Assembly: GCF_013408745.1 (NCBI RefSeq) | Contig: NZ_JACCBJ010000001.1 | Location: 1,240,001 to 1,304,000, forward strand | Length of the DNA stretch: 64,000 bases | From: Leifsonia soli | GTDB taxonomy: Bacteria; Actinomycetota; Actinomycetes; Actinomycetales; Microbacteriaceae | Direction of reading: 5' to 3' | Part shown: positions 22,973 to 31,583 of the stretch, one piece after another | Position numbering within the stretch: the first letter of the stretch is position 1 | How the letters are laid out: each line of letters starts with the position of its first letter | Translations under genes and position numbers: made by a program | The notes under the pieces: model-generated | What the model was told of the DNA's origin: nothing | Databases searched by the model: none | What the model saw: the letters and a program-made list of their open reading frames with translations, nothing else

Positions 22973-22978
22973 CCGGTG

Positions 22979-25633
22979 CTATCCGATCGCCGAGACGACG
23001 GCGCTCAGCGCCGCGGGGATCGCATCGGCGTCGGTCCCGCCGCCCTGCGCGAGGTCGGCCTTTCCGCCGCCGCCGCCACCGAGCACACCCGCCGCCGTCT
23101 TCGCGAGCGCTCCCGCGTTGACGCCGGCATCGCGCGCCGCCTGGTTGGTGCCGACGATCACGACCGGCTTGCCGCCGGCGCGGGCCGCGAGGGCGACCGC
23201 CGCCGCGTCGGAGCCGAGCCGATCGCGCACGGTGGTGACGAGCATCCGCAGGTCGTCCGGGCTGTTCAGGGAGCCGGCGTCCTCGGCCACGACCGTCACC
23301 GCTCCGCGACGCGTCGCCGACTCGAGCAGGGCCGGGACCTTGTCGAGCACCGCGCGGGCCTCGAACGCCTGGATGCGCTTCTCCGCCGCCTTCAGGCTCG
23401 CCATCAGGTCCGCGATCTTCTCGGGCAGCTGCTCGCGCGGCGTCTTGAGCGAGCTGGAGAGCTGCGACACGATCGTGCGCTCCACCGCGAGATCCTTGAA
23501 CGCCTCCAGGCCGACCAGCGACTCGACGCGCCGGTTGGTGGAGCCGACCGACGACTCGCTGACCAGGTTGATCATCCCGATCTCGGAGCTCGTCGAGACA
23601 TGGGTGCCCGCGCAGAGCTCGCGCGACCACGGGCCGCCGATGTCGACGACCCGCACCACGTCGCCGTACTTCTCGCCGAACAGCGCCATGGCGCCGAGAG
23701 CCTTCGCCTCGCTGAGCGGGAGCTCGCGAGTGGTGACCTCGAGGTTCTGCCGGATGGCGTTGTTCGAGATCTCCTCGATCTCGCTGCGCGTCTCGGCCGA
23801 GAGCGCCTGGTTCCAGGAGAAGTCGAGACGCAGGTAGCCGGCCTTGTTGTACGAGCCGGACTGGTGCGCGTTCGAGCCGAGCACCTGGCGGAGCGCGGCG
23901 TGGATGATGTGCGTGCCCGAGTGCGCCTGGCGCGCGCCGCGGCGGTAGTCCGCATCCACGATGCTCGTCGCGGGCGCGCCGGTGCCGACCTCGCCGCTGC
24001 GCACCAGCACCTTGTGGCTGATCAGGCCCTTCACGGGCTTCTGCACGTCGAGGACGTCGAGCTCGTACCCGGGGCCGACGATCGATCCGGCGTCCGCATC
24101 CTGTCCGCCCGACTCCGCGTAGAGCGCGGTCGCGCCGAGGATGACCTCGGCGACCTGACCCTCGCGGGCACGGTCGACCGCGTGGCCGTCGACGATGATG
24201 CCGAGGATGCTCGACTCCGTCTGGAGCTCGGTGTATCCGGTGAACACGGTCTCGCCGAGCGAGCGGAAGCTGCTGTACACCGACAGGTCGGCCAGCGCCG
24301 TCTTCTTCGCCTTCGCGTCCGCCTTCGCCCGGGAGCGCTGGTCGGCCATGAGCTTGTCGAACGCGCCCCGGTCGACGGTGAGACCCGCCTCCTCCGCCAT
24401 CTCCAGCGTCAGGTCGATCGGGAAGCCGTAGGTGTCGTGCAGGAGGAACGCGGTGTCGCCCGCGAGCTGCTTCCGTCCCTCCTTCTGCGTCGTCGCGACC
24501 GCGGTGTCGAGGATGCTCGTGCCCGCCGTCAGGGTGCGGAGGAACGTCTCCTCCTCCGCGTAGGCGAGCTGCGAGATGCGGTCGAACTCGGTCGCGACCT
24601 CGGGGTAGGCCGCCTTCATCGCGTCGCGCGAGACGGGGAACAACTCCGGGAAGGTCGCCGTCTCGACGCCGAGCAGGCGCATGGCGCGCACGGTGCGGCG
24701 GAGCAGGCGGCGCAGCACGTAGCCGCGGCCCTCGTTCGACGGGGTCACCCCGTCGGCCATCAGCATCAGGGCGCTGCGGACGTGGTCGGCGACGACGCGC
24801 AGGCGCACGTCGTCCTCGTGCGCCTCGTTGCCGTACGGCTTCTCGGCGAGCTCGGCCGCGCGGTCGAGCACCGGGCGCACCTGGTCGATCTCGTACATGT
24901 TGTCGACGCCCTGCTTGAGGAACGCGACGCGCTCGAGGCCCATGCCGGTGTCGATGTTCTTCTTCGGCAGGTCGCCGAGGATCTCGAACTCCTTGCCGTC
25001 TCCCTCGCCGCGCAGGTACTGCATGAAGACGAGGTTCCAGATCTCGACGTAGCGGTCGTCGTCGGTCGCAGGGCCGCCGTCGGCGCCGTAGGCGGGGCCG
25101 CGGTCGAAGAAGATCTCCGAGCAGGGGCCCGCCGGGCCGGGCTGGCCGGTCGACCAGTAGTTGGTGTCCTTGCCGAGGCCCTGGATGCGGTCGGCCGGCA
25201 GGGTCGAGACGCGCTGCCAGATCTCGCGCGCCTCGTCGTCCTCTTCGTAGACCGTGACCCACAGGTCCTTCGGGTCGAAGCCGAGGCCGCCGTCGTCCTC
25301 CGACGTGGTCAGCAGCTCCCAGGCGAAGGTGATCGCCTGCTCCTTGAAGTAGTCGCCGAAGGAGAAGTTGCCGCACATCTGGAAGAACGTGCCGTGCCGC
25401 GGCGTCTTGCCGACCTCGTCGATGTCGAGGGTGCGGATGCACTTCTGCACACTGGTCGCCCGCGGGAAGGGCGCGGGCACCACACCGGTCAGGTAGGGGA
25501 CGAAGGGCACCATCCCGGCCACCGTGAAGAGCAGCGACGGGTCGTCGCTGACCAGCGAGGCGGAGGGGACGACGGTGTGGCCGCGCTGCGCGAAGAAGTC
25601 GAGCCAGCGGCGGTGGATTTCAGCGGTCTGCAT
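22979..25633 (-). CDS. alaS: Alanyl-tRNA synthetase
   Basis: Charges tRNA-Ala and edits Ser/Gly mischarging. 884 residues. The class II catalytic core opens with TAEIHRRWLDFFAQRGH and RTLDIDEVGKTPRHGTFFQM. The editing domain has the zinc motif HSGTHIIHAALRQVLG and a later CAGTH pair. A C-Ala-type domain ends with a glycine-rich GGGGGGKADLAQGGG run typical of AlaS. It heads the ruvX-mltG-aro series; a 45-nt gap separates it from the small protein upstream. No T-box leader was found. Confidence 0.98.
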   Translation of the reverse strand: MQTAEIHRRWLDFFAQRGHTVVPSASLVSDDPSLLFTVAGMVPFVPYLTGVVPAPFPRATSVQKCIRTLDIDEVGKTPRHGTFFQMCGNFSFGDYFKEQAITFAWELLTTSEDDGGLGFDPKDLWVTVYEEDDEAREIWQRVSTLPADRIQGLGKDTNYWSTGQPGPAGPCSEIFFDRGPAYGADGGPATDDDRYVEIWNLVFMQYLRGEGDGKEFEILGDLPKKNIDTGMGLERVAFLKQGVDNMYEIDQVRPVLDRAAELAEKPYGNEAHEDDVRLRVVADHVRSALMLMADGVTPSNEGRGYVLRRLLRRTVRAMRLLGVETATFPELFPVSRDAMKAAYPEVATEFDRISQLAYAEEETFLRTLTAGTSILDTAVATTQKEGRKQLAGDTAFLLHDTYGFPIDLTLEMAEEAGLTVDRGAFDKLMADQRSRAKADAKAKKTALADLSVYSSFRSLGETVFTGYTELQTESSILGIIVDGHAVDRAREGQVAEVILGATALYAESGGQDADAGSIVGPGYELDVLDVQKPVKGLISHKVLVRSGEVGTGAPATSIVDADYRRGARQAHSGTHIIHAALRQVLGSNAHQSGSYNKAGYLRLDFSWNQALSAETRSEIEEISNNAIRQNLEVTTRELPLSEAKALGAMALFGEKYGDVVRVVDIGGPWSRELCAGTHVSTSSEIGMINLVSESSVGSTNRRVESLVGLEAFKDLAVERTIVSQLSSSLKTPREQLPEKIADLMASLKAAEKRIQAFEARAVLDKVPALLESATRRGAVTVVAEDAGSLNSPDDLRMLVTTVRDRLGSDAAAVALAARAGGKPVVIVGTNQAARDAGVNAGALAKTAAGVLGGGGGGKADLAQGGGTDADAIPAALSAVVSAIG

Positions 25634-25678
25634 GGGGTCCGGTCGATCGAGGTCTGCGGGTGGTGAGGGGAAGGGGCG

Positions 25679-25870
25679 TCAGTCGCCCTGGATGGCCGAG
25701 CGGATCTCGGCCTCGCGCTGACGGTACCCGTCGGTGACGGCCTCCCCGAAGTCGCGCGCCTTCCGGTCGATGGTGCTGAAGAATTCGCGACCCTTGGGGG
25801 TCTCGTTGACCTTGTGGGCGACGGCGAAGCCGATGGCCACGCCGATGAGCAGCCACAGGAAACTCTTCAT
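25679..25870 (-). CDS. Small YtxH-like membrane-anchored protein
   Basis: 63 residues. One membrane helix (3-18, SFLWLLIGVAIGFAVAH) is followed by an amphipathic helix-rich tail with charged residues (KGREFFSTIDRKARDFGEAVTDGYRQREAEIRSAIQ). It lies between a DUF948 protein and alaS, a constant arrangement in related actinobacteria. The pairing with DUF948 suggests a cell-envelope or general-stress role as in Firmicutes, but no function is established. Start ATG 25870 follows GGGAGGATCAGC. Confidence 0.85.
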   Translation of the reverse strand: MKSFLWLLIGVAIGFAVAHKVNETPKGREFFSTIDRKARDFGEAVTDGYRQREAEIRSAIQGD

Positions 25871-25926
25871 GCTGATCCTCCCTCTCTGGATGCCGCCGCG
25901 CGCGGCGCGGCAGACGAGAGTCCAGT

Positions 25927-26310
25927 CTAGTGCGAGCCGCCGCGTGCCTTCCGGGAGCCGAATCCGCCGGCGGCGCGGAAGGCCGCCCTGGCCGCAGCGC
26001 TGAAGCCGGCGAGCTTGATCAGCGGACCGCCGACCGTCGCGGCGAACAGCGCGACGAGTGCAGAGACGTTTCCGGTCACGTCGGCGACGTTCTTGGTGAT
26101 CACGTCCACGCGCGCGAGCTGCTTGTTGGTCTCCTGCAGCGTCGTCGCGGTCTCGTCGAGGATCGGCGTGATGCCGTCGCTCGCCTCCTTGATCGCGTCG
26201 CGCGTCGAGTCGAGCACGCGCCCCAGCTTGATCAGCGGGATGGCGATGAAGCCGACGAGGATCGCGAACACGACCGCCGCGATCAACCCTGCGATGTCTC
26301 CTCCGGACAC
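25927..26310 (-). CDS. DUF948-domain membrane protein
   Basis: About 127 residues from a GTG at 26310, preceded at 6 nt by AAGGAG; an in-frame ATG 15 nt further up overlaps that ribosome site and was not chosen. The N-terminal membrane helix (LIAAVVFAILVGFIAIPLIKLG) is followed by a coiled-coil-like stretch with VLDSTRDAIKEASDGITPILDETATTLQETN, the DUF948 hallmark, and a small basic C-terminal tail. A candidate -10 (TACGCT, minus 26353-26348) lies upstream. Function unknown; it is probably coexpressed with the YtxH-like gene and alaS. Confidence 0.85.
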   Translation of the reverse strand: MSGGDIAGLIAAVVFAILVGFIAIPLIKLGRVLDSTRDAIKEASDGITPILDETATTLQETNKQLARVDVITKNVADVTGNVSALVALFAATVGGPLIKLAGFSAAARAAFRAAGGFGSRKARGGSH

Positions 26311-26411
26311 GTGGGCTCCTTCCATTCCGCCTCAGGCATACGGGTCAAGCGTAGTCGCACCCGGGCGCAGCGGGAACGGCGGGAACGGGAAAGACCGGGC
26401 GGAGACGACGA

Positions 26412-26442
26412 ACGGGGCCGCGGCGAGAAGCCGCGACCCCGT
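26412..26442 (-). terminator. Hairpin terminator after rpsD
   Basis: Minus strand GACGGGGTCGCGGC, loop TTCTC, GCCGCGGCCCCGTT: a 14-bp GC-rich stem with one mismatch, 18 nt after the rpsD stop. There is no long U tract, as is common for actinobacterial terminators. Confidence 0.65.
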
Positions 26443-26460
26443 CCGGAGTGATGCTGGTGC

Positions 26461-27084
26461 TCAGCGAGCCGCGTAGTACTCGACGACCAGCTGGACCTCG
26501 CAGGTCACGGGGACCTCGGCGCGCTTCGGGCGGCGCACGAGGCGCGCCTGCAGCTTGTCGATCTCGACATCCAGGTAGCCCGGGGTCTTCGGCAGGACGT
26601 CGAGGTGACCGCCGGCGGCCGCGACCTGGAAGGGCTCGGTGCCCTCGGAGCGGGCCTTGACGTGGATGAGCTGGCCCGGCTTCACGCGGAACGACGGGCG
26701 GTCGACGAGCTGGCCGTCGACGAGGATGTGACGGTGCACGACGAACTGGCGCGCCTGCGTGATGGTGCGGGCGAAGCCGGCGCGGAGCACGAGGGCGTCC
26801 AGGCGCATCTCGAGGAGCTCGACCAGGTTCTCACCGGTCAGGCCCTGCGTACGGCGGGCCTCCTCGAAGGCGATCCGGAGCTGCTTCTCGCGGATGCCGT
26901 ACTGGGCGCGCAGACGCTGCTTCTCGCGCAGACGCACGGCGTAGTCCGAGTCGGCCTTGCGCTTGGTGCGGCCGTGCTCACCCGGAGCGTAGGGGCGCTT
27001 CTCCATGTAGCGCGCCGCCTTCGGGGTGAGCGGGATGCCCAGGGCCCGCGACTCGCGGGTCTTGCTGCGGGAACGTGAAGACAC
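26461..27084 (-). CDS. rpsD: 30S ribosomal protein S4
   Basis: Primary 16S rRNA-binding protein that nucleates the small subunit. 207 residues; GTG start at 27084 after AAAGGAAA. The S4 N-domain (ESRALGIPLTPKAARYMEKRPYAPGEHGR) is followed by the S4 RNA-binding domain (LDALVLRAGFARTITQARQFVVHRHILVDG). No zinc-type cysteines are seen. Here it is a single-gene unit with its own upstream region and terminator, as in many actinobacteria, not part of the rpsM-rpoA operon. Confidence 0.98.
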   Translation of the reverse strand: MSSRSRSKTRESRALGIPLTPKAARYMEKRPYAPGEHGRTKRKADSDYAVRLREKQRLRAQYGIREKQLRIAFEEARRTQGLTGENLVELLEMRLDALVLRAGFARTITQARQFVVHRHILVDGQLVDRPSFRVKPGQLIHVKARSEGTEPFQVAAAGGHLDVLPKTPGYLDVEIDKLQARLVRRPKRAEVPVTCEVQLVVEYYAAR

Positions 27085-27127
27085 GGTTTCCTTTCGAAAT
27101 TTTCTCTCTAGAAGTAGTGGATGCGGG

Positions 27128-27143
27128 CATACACGCTTGTATG
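27128..27143. promoter_or_regulatory. Palindrome CATACACGCTTGTATG upstream of rpsD
   Basis: Six-base inverted arms CATACA/TGTATG around 4 nt, 44 nt before the rpsD GTG. It could be an operator or a hairpin in the S4 leader; autogenous control by S4 is known in other bacteria, but no established actinobacterial motif was matched. Confidence 0.35.
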
Positions 27144-27274
27144 GGCACTGCCGCCCGCAGAGAGAGGGATTGTCGCCAGGGAGGCCCGGCTACAGGGCCA
27201 TTCCCGTCGAATCGTGAACGCGGCAGCCGCACCCCGGACACGCTTCTAGGCGCAGAAAGTCTAACAGATCGCGG

Positions 27275-28606
27275 TCAGCGCCCGCGCACGATGCGACGCA
27301 GCTTCGCCAGGCGTGCCGAGACGTCCCGTTCGTTGCCGTGCTCGGTGGGCGTGTAGTAGGTCGTTCCGGACAGTTCGTCGGGCAGATACTGCTGCTCCAG
27401 CACCCCGAGCGCATCGTCGTGCGGGTACTTGTAGCCCTTGCCGTGCCCGAGCCGTTTCGCGCCGGGATAGTGGGCGTCGCGCAGGTGCTTCGGGACGCGC
27501 CCGATCTTCCCGGCCCGGACGTCGGCGATCGCCGCGTCGAGCGCCATGTACGCGGCGTTCGACTTGGGGGCGGTGGCCAGGTGGACGACCGCCTGGGCGA
27601 GCGGGATGCGCCCCTCCGGCATCCCGATGTACTGAACGGCGTCGGCCGCCGCGATGGCGACGCCGAGGGCCCGCGGGTCGGCCATGCCGATGTCCTCCGA
27701 CGCGAGCACGATGATCCGGCGGGCGATGAACCGCGGGTCCTCCCCCGCCTCGATCATCCGCGCGAGGTAGTGGAGCGACGCGTCGACGTCGGAGCCCCTC
27801 ACCGACTTGATGAAGGCGCTGATGACGTCGTAGTGCTCGTCGCCGTTGCGGTCGTACCGCAGCAGCGCCCGGTCGACGGCCTGCGCGACGAGCTCTGCGG
27901 TGATCACCGGCTTCTTCTTCGAGGTCGCCGGCGTGGACGACGCGGCGGTGACCGACGCGGCCTCCAGAGCGGTCAGCGCCCGCCGCGCGTCCCCCGACGC
28001 CAGCCGGATGAGGGCGGCGCGCGCCTCCTGGTCGAGCGTGTACTGGCCGCCGAGACCGCGATCATCGGTCACGGCGCGGTCGATGACGACGCCGAGGTCG
28101 TCGTCGCTCAGGGTCTCGAGCGTGAGCAGGAGGCTGCGGGAGAGCAGCGGAGAGATCACGGAGAACGAGGGGTTCTCGGTCGTGGCGGCGACCAGGATGA
28201 CCCAGCCGTTCTCGACGCCCGGGAGCAGCGCATCCTGCTGGGCCTTGGTGAAGCGGTGGATCTCGTCGAGGAAGAGGACGGTGGAGACGCCGTAGAGATC
28301 GCGCGTCGACAGCGCTTCGTCCATCACCAGGCGGACGTCCTTCACCCCGGCGGTCACGGCCGACAGTTCGACGAAGCGACGGCCGGACGAATGCGCGATC
28401 GCCTGCGCGAGCGTCGTCTTCCCCGTGCCGGGCGGGCCCCAGAGGATGACGGAGACCGATCCCGACTGCCCCTCTTTATCGGAGGCGAGGGCGACCAGCG
28501 GCGAACCCGGCTTGAGGAGGTGACGCTGACCGGCGACCTCGTCGAGCGACTTCGGGCGCATGCGCACCGCGAGAGGAGTCGCTCCGGTGCGGAGCCCAGG
28601 TTGCAC
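27275..28606 (-). CDS. rarA: Replication-associated recombination protein A (RarA/MgsA)
   Basis: AAA+ ATPase acting at stalled replication forks. 443 residues from a GTG at 28606 ([18 protein letters not shown]), preceded by AGGTGG; an ATG at 28675 would add 23 residues but sits upstream of a -10-like TACCCT. Walker [12 protein letters not shown] (56-66), Walker [10 protein letters not shown], sensor TTENPSF, then the RarA-specific C-terminus ([36 protein letters not shown]). It is divergent from the cyclophilin gene and separate from rpsD. Confidence 0.93.
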   Translation of the reverse strand: MQPGLRTGATPLAVRMRPKSLDEVAGQRHLLKPGSPLVALASDKEGQSGSVSVILWGPPGTGKTTLAQAIAHSSGRRFVELSAVTAGVKDVRLVMDEALSTRDLYGVSTVLFLDEIHRFTKAQQDALLPGVENGWVILVAATTENPSFSVISPLLSRSLLLTLETLSDDDLGVVIDRAVTDDRGLGGQYTLDQEARAALIRLASGDARRALTALEAASVTAASSTPATSKKKPVITAELVAQAVDRALLRYDRNGDEHYDVISAFIKSVRGSDVDASLHYLARMIEAGEDPRFIARRIIVLASEDIGMADPRALGVAIAAADAVQYIGMPEGRIPLAQAVVHLATAPKSNAAYMALDAAIADVRAGKIGRVPKHLRDAHYPGAKRLGHGKGYKYPHDDALGVLEQQYLPDELSGTTYYTPTEHGNERDVSARLAKLRRIVRGR

Positions 28607-28664
28607 GTCGACCACCTGTCCAGGGTAGTCGCGACCGCCGACAGTCCGCCTGGGAGCGGCGAGT

Positions 28665-28693
28665 TTGTCGTCCATAGGGGCGCCGGATAGGGT
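28665..28693 (+). promoter_or_regulatory. Promoter of the cyclophilin gene
   Basis: TTGTCG (28665-28670), 17-nt spacer, TAGGGT (28688-28693), close to the housekeeping sigma consensus; transcription would begin about 60 nt before the GTG start at 28757. Confidence 0.6.
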
Positions 28694-28756
28694 TCTGCAT
28701 GATCCAGCGGGCGGAAGCCTCGCGGAGATCCCCCGTACCGACGCCGGAGGACACAC

Positions 28757-29530
28757 GTGGCACCGAAGCAGAACGACCGCGAAGCGCGACAGGCCCGCGA
28801 GCGGCTGCGCGCCTACCAAGCGCGGCAGACCGTCCACGAGCACAAGGTGAAGCGCCGCAAGCGCGACAACTGGGTGGCCGGAATCGCGGCCGTCGTGATC
28901 GTCGCCCTCGCGGTCGGCACGCAGCTCCTCTACTTCTCCGCCGGACCCGGTGCTGCCAAGCCCTCGTCCTCCGCGTCGCCGTCGGCATCCCCGTCCGCGG
29001 GCGGCGTCCCGCCGAAGACCCTCGCCGAGGACCGCACCTGGACGGGCACCATGACGATCAACGGCGTCCCGCTGGGGGTCTCCCTCGACGGTGCCGCCGC
29101 GCCGCAGGCCGTCTCGTCGACGGTCTCGCTCGTCCAGAAGAAGTTCTACGACGGGCTGACCTGCCACCGACTGACCACCAGCGGCATCTTCGTCCTGCAG
29201 TGCGGCGACCCCCAGGGCAACGGGCAGGGCGGACCGGGCTACGAGTACGGGCCGATCGAGAACGCGCCTGCCGACGACGTCTACAAGGCGGGCACCATCG
29301 CGATGGCCCGTCAGGGCAACAACGCCGAGAGCCAGGGCAGCCAGTTCTTCATCGTCTACGAGGACACGAAGATCCCCTCGGACGACGCCGGCGGCTACAC
29401 GGTGATCGGCTCGGTGACCAGCGGCCTGGACCAGCTCAAGGCGCAGGTGACCGACAAGGGCGTCGAGGGCGGGAAGACCGACGGGACGCCCGCGGTGAAG
29501 ACCACCATCGACAGCTTCACCCTGCAGTGA
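28757..29530 (+). CDS. Membrane-anchored peptidyl-prolyl cis-trans isomerase (cyclophilin type)
   Basis: Probably folds exported proteins outside the membrane. 257 residues. A basic cytoplasmic segment (1-38, many R/K), one membrane helix (about 41-60), a Ser/Pro-rich linker (68-85) and the cyclophilin domain (about 95-257) with [31 protein letters not shown] and [14 protein letters not shown]. The GTG start follows GGAGG. The usual catalytic arginine region reads [17 protein letters not shown], close to the family. The role as a secreted-protein foldase is inferred from the topology. Confidence 0.93.
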   Translation: MAPKQNDREARQARERLRAYQARQTVHEHKVKRRKRDNWVAGIAAVVIVALAVGTQLLYFSAGPGAAKPSSSASPSASPSAGGVPPKTLAEDRTWTGTMTINGVPLGVSLDGAAAPQAVSSTVSLVQKKFYDGLTCHRLTTSGIFVLQCGDPQGNGQGGPGYEYGPIENAPADDVYKAGTIAMARQGNNAESQGSQFFIVYEDTKIPSDDAGGYTVIGSVTSGLDQLKAQVTDKGVEGGKTDGTPAVKTTIDSFTLQ

Positions 29531-29608
29531 CCACGGCACGTGCAATAGGCTGATTCCCAAACGTTGGGCGGGCATCCCGCCCGATCGCGCAGCAGCAAGG
29601 TGAGGCTC

Positions 29609-30838
29609 TTGGCTACTTCTGAACAGCACCCCTGGGGACGTGTCGACGACACGGGAACCGTGTACGTCCGCGAGGGCGACGGCGAACGCGTCGTCGGCGA
29701 GTACCCCGACGGAACGGCGGAGGAGGCGCTCGCGTACTTCGAGCGCAAGTACACCGACCTCGCCGGACAGGTCGGCCTGCTGGAGCAGCGCGCACGGCGG
29801 GGAGCCCCCGCGAACGACATCGCCAAGTCCGTCGCCAACCTGCGCTCGGCCGTCGAAGGCGCGAACGCGGTCGGCGACCTCGCCTCCCTGCTGACGCGGC
29901 TGGATGCGCTGGGCGGCACGGTCGAGGAGCTCACCGAGCAGCAGAGCGCCGAGGCGAAGGCCGCACTCGACGCCGCCATCGCCGCGCGCACCGCGATCGT
30001 GGAGCAGGCGGAGGCCCTCGCGGCCCAGGACCCGGCCCGCACGCAGTGGAAGACGACGAGCGCCGAGCTCGACGCCCTCTTCGCGCAGTGGCAGGCGCAC
30101 CAGCACGACGGTCCCCGCATCCCCAAGAACGAGGCCAACGAGCTGTGGAAGCGGTTCCGTGCCGCGCGCTCGACGATCGAGCACAACCGCAAGGCCTTCT
30201 TCGCGGAGCTCGACACGCAGCACCGCGACGTGCGCAACCGCAAGAACGCTCTGATCGAGGAGGCCGAGAAGCTCATCCCCCTCGGTGCGGACGGAGTGCC
30301 GGAGTACCGCCGGCTGCTCGACCAGTGGAAGGCCGCCGGGCGCGCAGGCAAGAAGAACGACGACGCCCTCTGGGCGCGGTTCAAGGCCGCCGGCGATGCG
30401 ATCTACTCGGCGAAGGCCGAGGTGGATGCGCGCGACAGTGCCGAGTACGAGGCCAACCTGCAGCAGAAGCTGGCCCTCCTCGACGAGGCTGAGCCGCTGC
30501 TGAAGGCCACCGAGCGGGAGACCGCGCGCGCGCAGCTCCTGTCGATCCAGGAGCGCTGGGACCAGATCGGCCGAGTGCCCCGCGACCAGGTGCGTCCGAT
30601 CGAGGACCGCCTCCGTCGCGTCGAAGCCGCGGTCCGCCGCCTCGACGAGGAGCACTGGGAGAAGAACAATCCCGAGAAGAAGGCGCGCTCGGAGGGGCTC
30701 GCCAGCCAGCTCAACGCGGCGATCGCGAAGCTCGAGCAGGAGCTCGCCGACGCGCAGGCGACGGGTGACAGCGCAAAGGTGAAGGCGGCGCAGGAGGCGC
30801 TCGACGCCCGCAAGATCTGGCTCGACGCGCTGGGCTGA
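29609..30838 (+). CDS. DUF349-domain protein
   Basis: 409 residues from a TTG at 29609 preceded by AAGGTGAGG; upstream in-frame starts lack a site and spoil the conserved [19 protein letters not shown] opening. After a small beta-rich N-terminus come repeated helical DUF349 units, each with W..L...W/F ([56 protein letters not shown]). The C-terminal part is coiled-coil rich. DUF349 proteins are widespread in actinobacteria but uncharacterised; some DUF349-like proteins elsewhere bind nucleic acid or influence flagella and CTP pools. It may share the cyclophilin transcript or use TAGGCT at 29546. Confidence 0.9.
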   Translation: MATSEQHPWGRVDDTGTVYVREGDGERVVGEYPDGTAEEALAYFERKYTDLAGQVGLLEQRARRGAPANDIAKSVANLRSAVEGANAVGDLASLLTRLDALGGTVEELTEQQSAEAKAALDAAIAARTAIVEQAEALAAQDPARTQWKTTSAELDALFAQWQAHQHDGPRIPKNEANELWKRFRAARSTIEHNRKAFFAELDTQHRDVRNRKNALIEEAEKLIPLGADGVPEYRRLLDQWKAAGRAGKKNDDALWARFKAAGDAIYSAKAEVDARDSAEYEANLQQKLALLDEAEPLLKATERETARAQLLSIQERWDQIGRVPRDQVRPIEDRLRRVEAAVRRLDEEHWEKNNPEKKARSEGLASQLNAAIAKLEQELADAQATGDSAKVKAAQEALDARKIWLDALG

Positions 30839-30848
30839 GCCGGGGACG

Positions 30849-30880
30849 CGACGGCGCTGACCGCGTCGTCGCGCCGTCGT
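30849..30880 (+). terminator. Hairpin terminator after the DUF349 gene
   Basis: CGACGGCGC (30849-30857) pairs with GCGCCGTCG (30871-30879) around 13 nt, followed by TTCTCC, 10 nt after the stop codon. Confidence 0.55.
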
Positions 30881-30965
30881 TCTCCACAGGGCGCCGGACG
30901 CGGACGTTCTCCACTGTTCCGATGTCTCCGACCCGCTCCGGGCCTCCCCGGACGAGGCTGGAGGC

Positions 30966-31583
30966 ATGAACACGACGACCTCCGCTCCCCTGCTCGACGC
31001 CGACATCCTCCCGGTCGTCGAGCTGCTCGCCCTCTGTCTCGACGGTCATCTGTTCCGGGTCGGAGACGCATTCGCGCCGGCCGGGGCGGTCGACGGGCCC
31101 GCCCTGCGGTCGCAGGCCTTCGCACGCACCGCCCCGGGGTGGGCGGTGGCGGATCGCGGCTCGGCCGCGTGGATCCACGGCACGCGGTCGATGCCCCCTC
31201 CCGTCCCTCAGGTGTGCGTCCCTCCCCGTCGCCGAGGTGGGGCGCTCTCCCCCGCCGTCGACACCTCGCATCGGGTGATCGCCGACGACGAGACCGTCGT
31301 CTTCGATGGCGTGCGGGTCACGAGTCCGCTGCGGACGGCGATCGACCTGCTCTGCTCCGGCACCCCTTTCGGCGAGGGCGATGCCCTCGAGATCCGCCAC
31401 CTGCTGCTGCTCGCCGGTGTCTCGCCTGCGCAACTGGACGACCGGCTGCGGACGAGTCGGCAGAAGGGGTGCGGTGTCGCGAGGCAACGGCTGCCTGCCG
31501 TCGCGCGGGCGCGGCTCCCTGGCGTGGCCGACGCGGAGTTCGGACGTCGGGACGCGGCGGGTCAGCCGCCGCTGACGCGGTAG
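30966..31583 (+). CDS. AbiEi-like orphan protein (partial fold)
   Basis: 205 residues. The segment [10 protein letters not shown], then VTVCV-like [10 protein letters not shown], and [21 protein letters not shown] resembles the C-terminal part of the AbiEi antitoxin-type proteins that are numerous in actinobacteria, where TAxWxHG and [14 protein letters not shown] are recurring marks. The usual N-terminal winged helix is short or missing, and no AbiEii-like nucleotidyltransferase toxin is adjacent. The last 22 nt overlap the end of rel in convergent orientation. Functional assignment is tentative. Confidence 0.65.
   Translation: MNTTTSAPLLDADILPVVELLALCLDGHLFRVGDAFAPAGAVDGPALRSQAFARTAPGWAVADRGSAAWIHGTRSMPPPVPQVCVPPRRRGGALSPAVDTSHRVIADDETVVFDGVRVTSPLRTAIDLLCSGTPFGEGDALEIRHLLLLAGVSPAQLDDRLRTSRQKGCGVARQRLPAVARARLPGVADAEFGRRDAAGQPPLTR

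Noticed and set aside
25634..25678. T-box leader before alaS (and likewise before thrS)
   Set aside because: The gap before alaS is only 45 nt and contains no T-box sequence; none was found in the 212-bp gap before thrS.
28607..31006. Upstream extension of the rarA frame by about 800 codons
   Set aside because: It runs antisense through the cyclophilin and DUF349 genes and shows no conserved motif; rarA starts near 28606.
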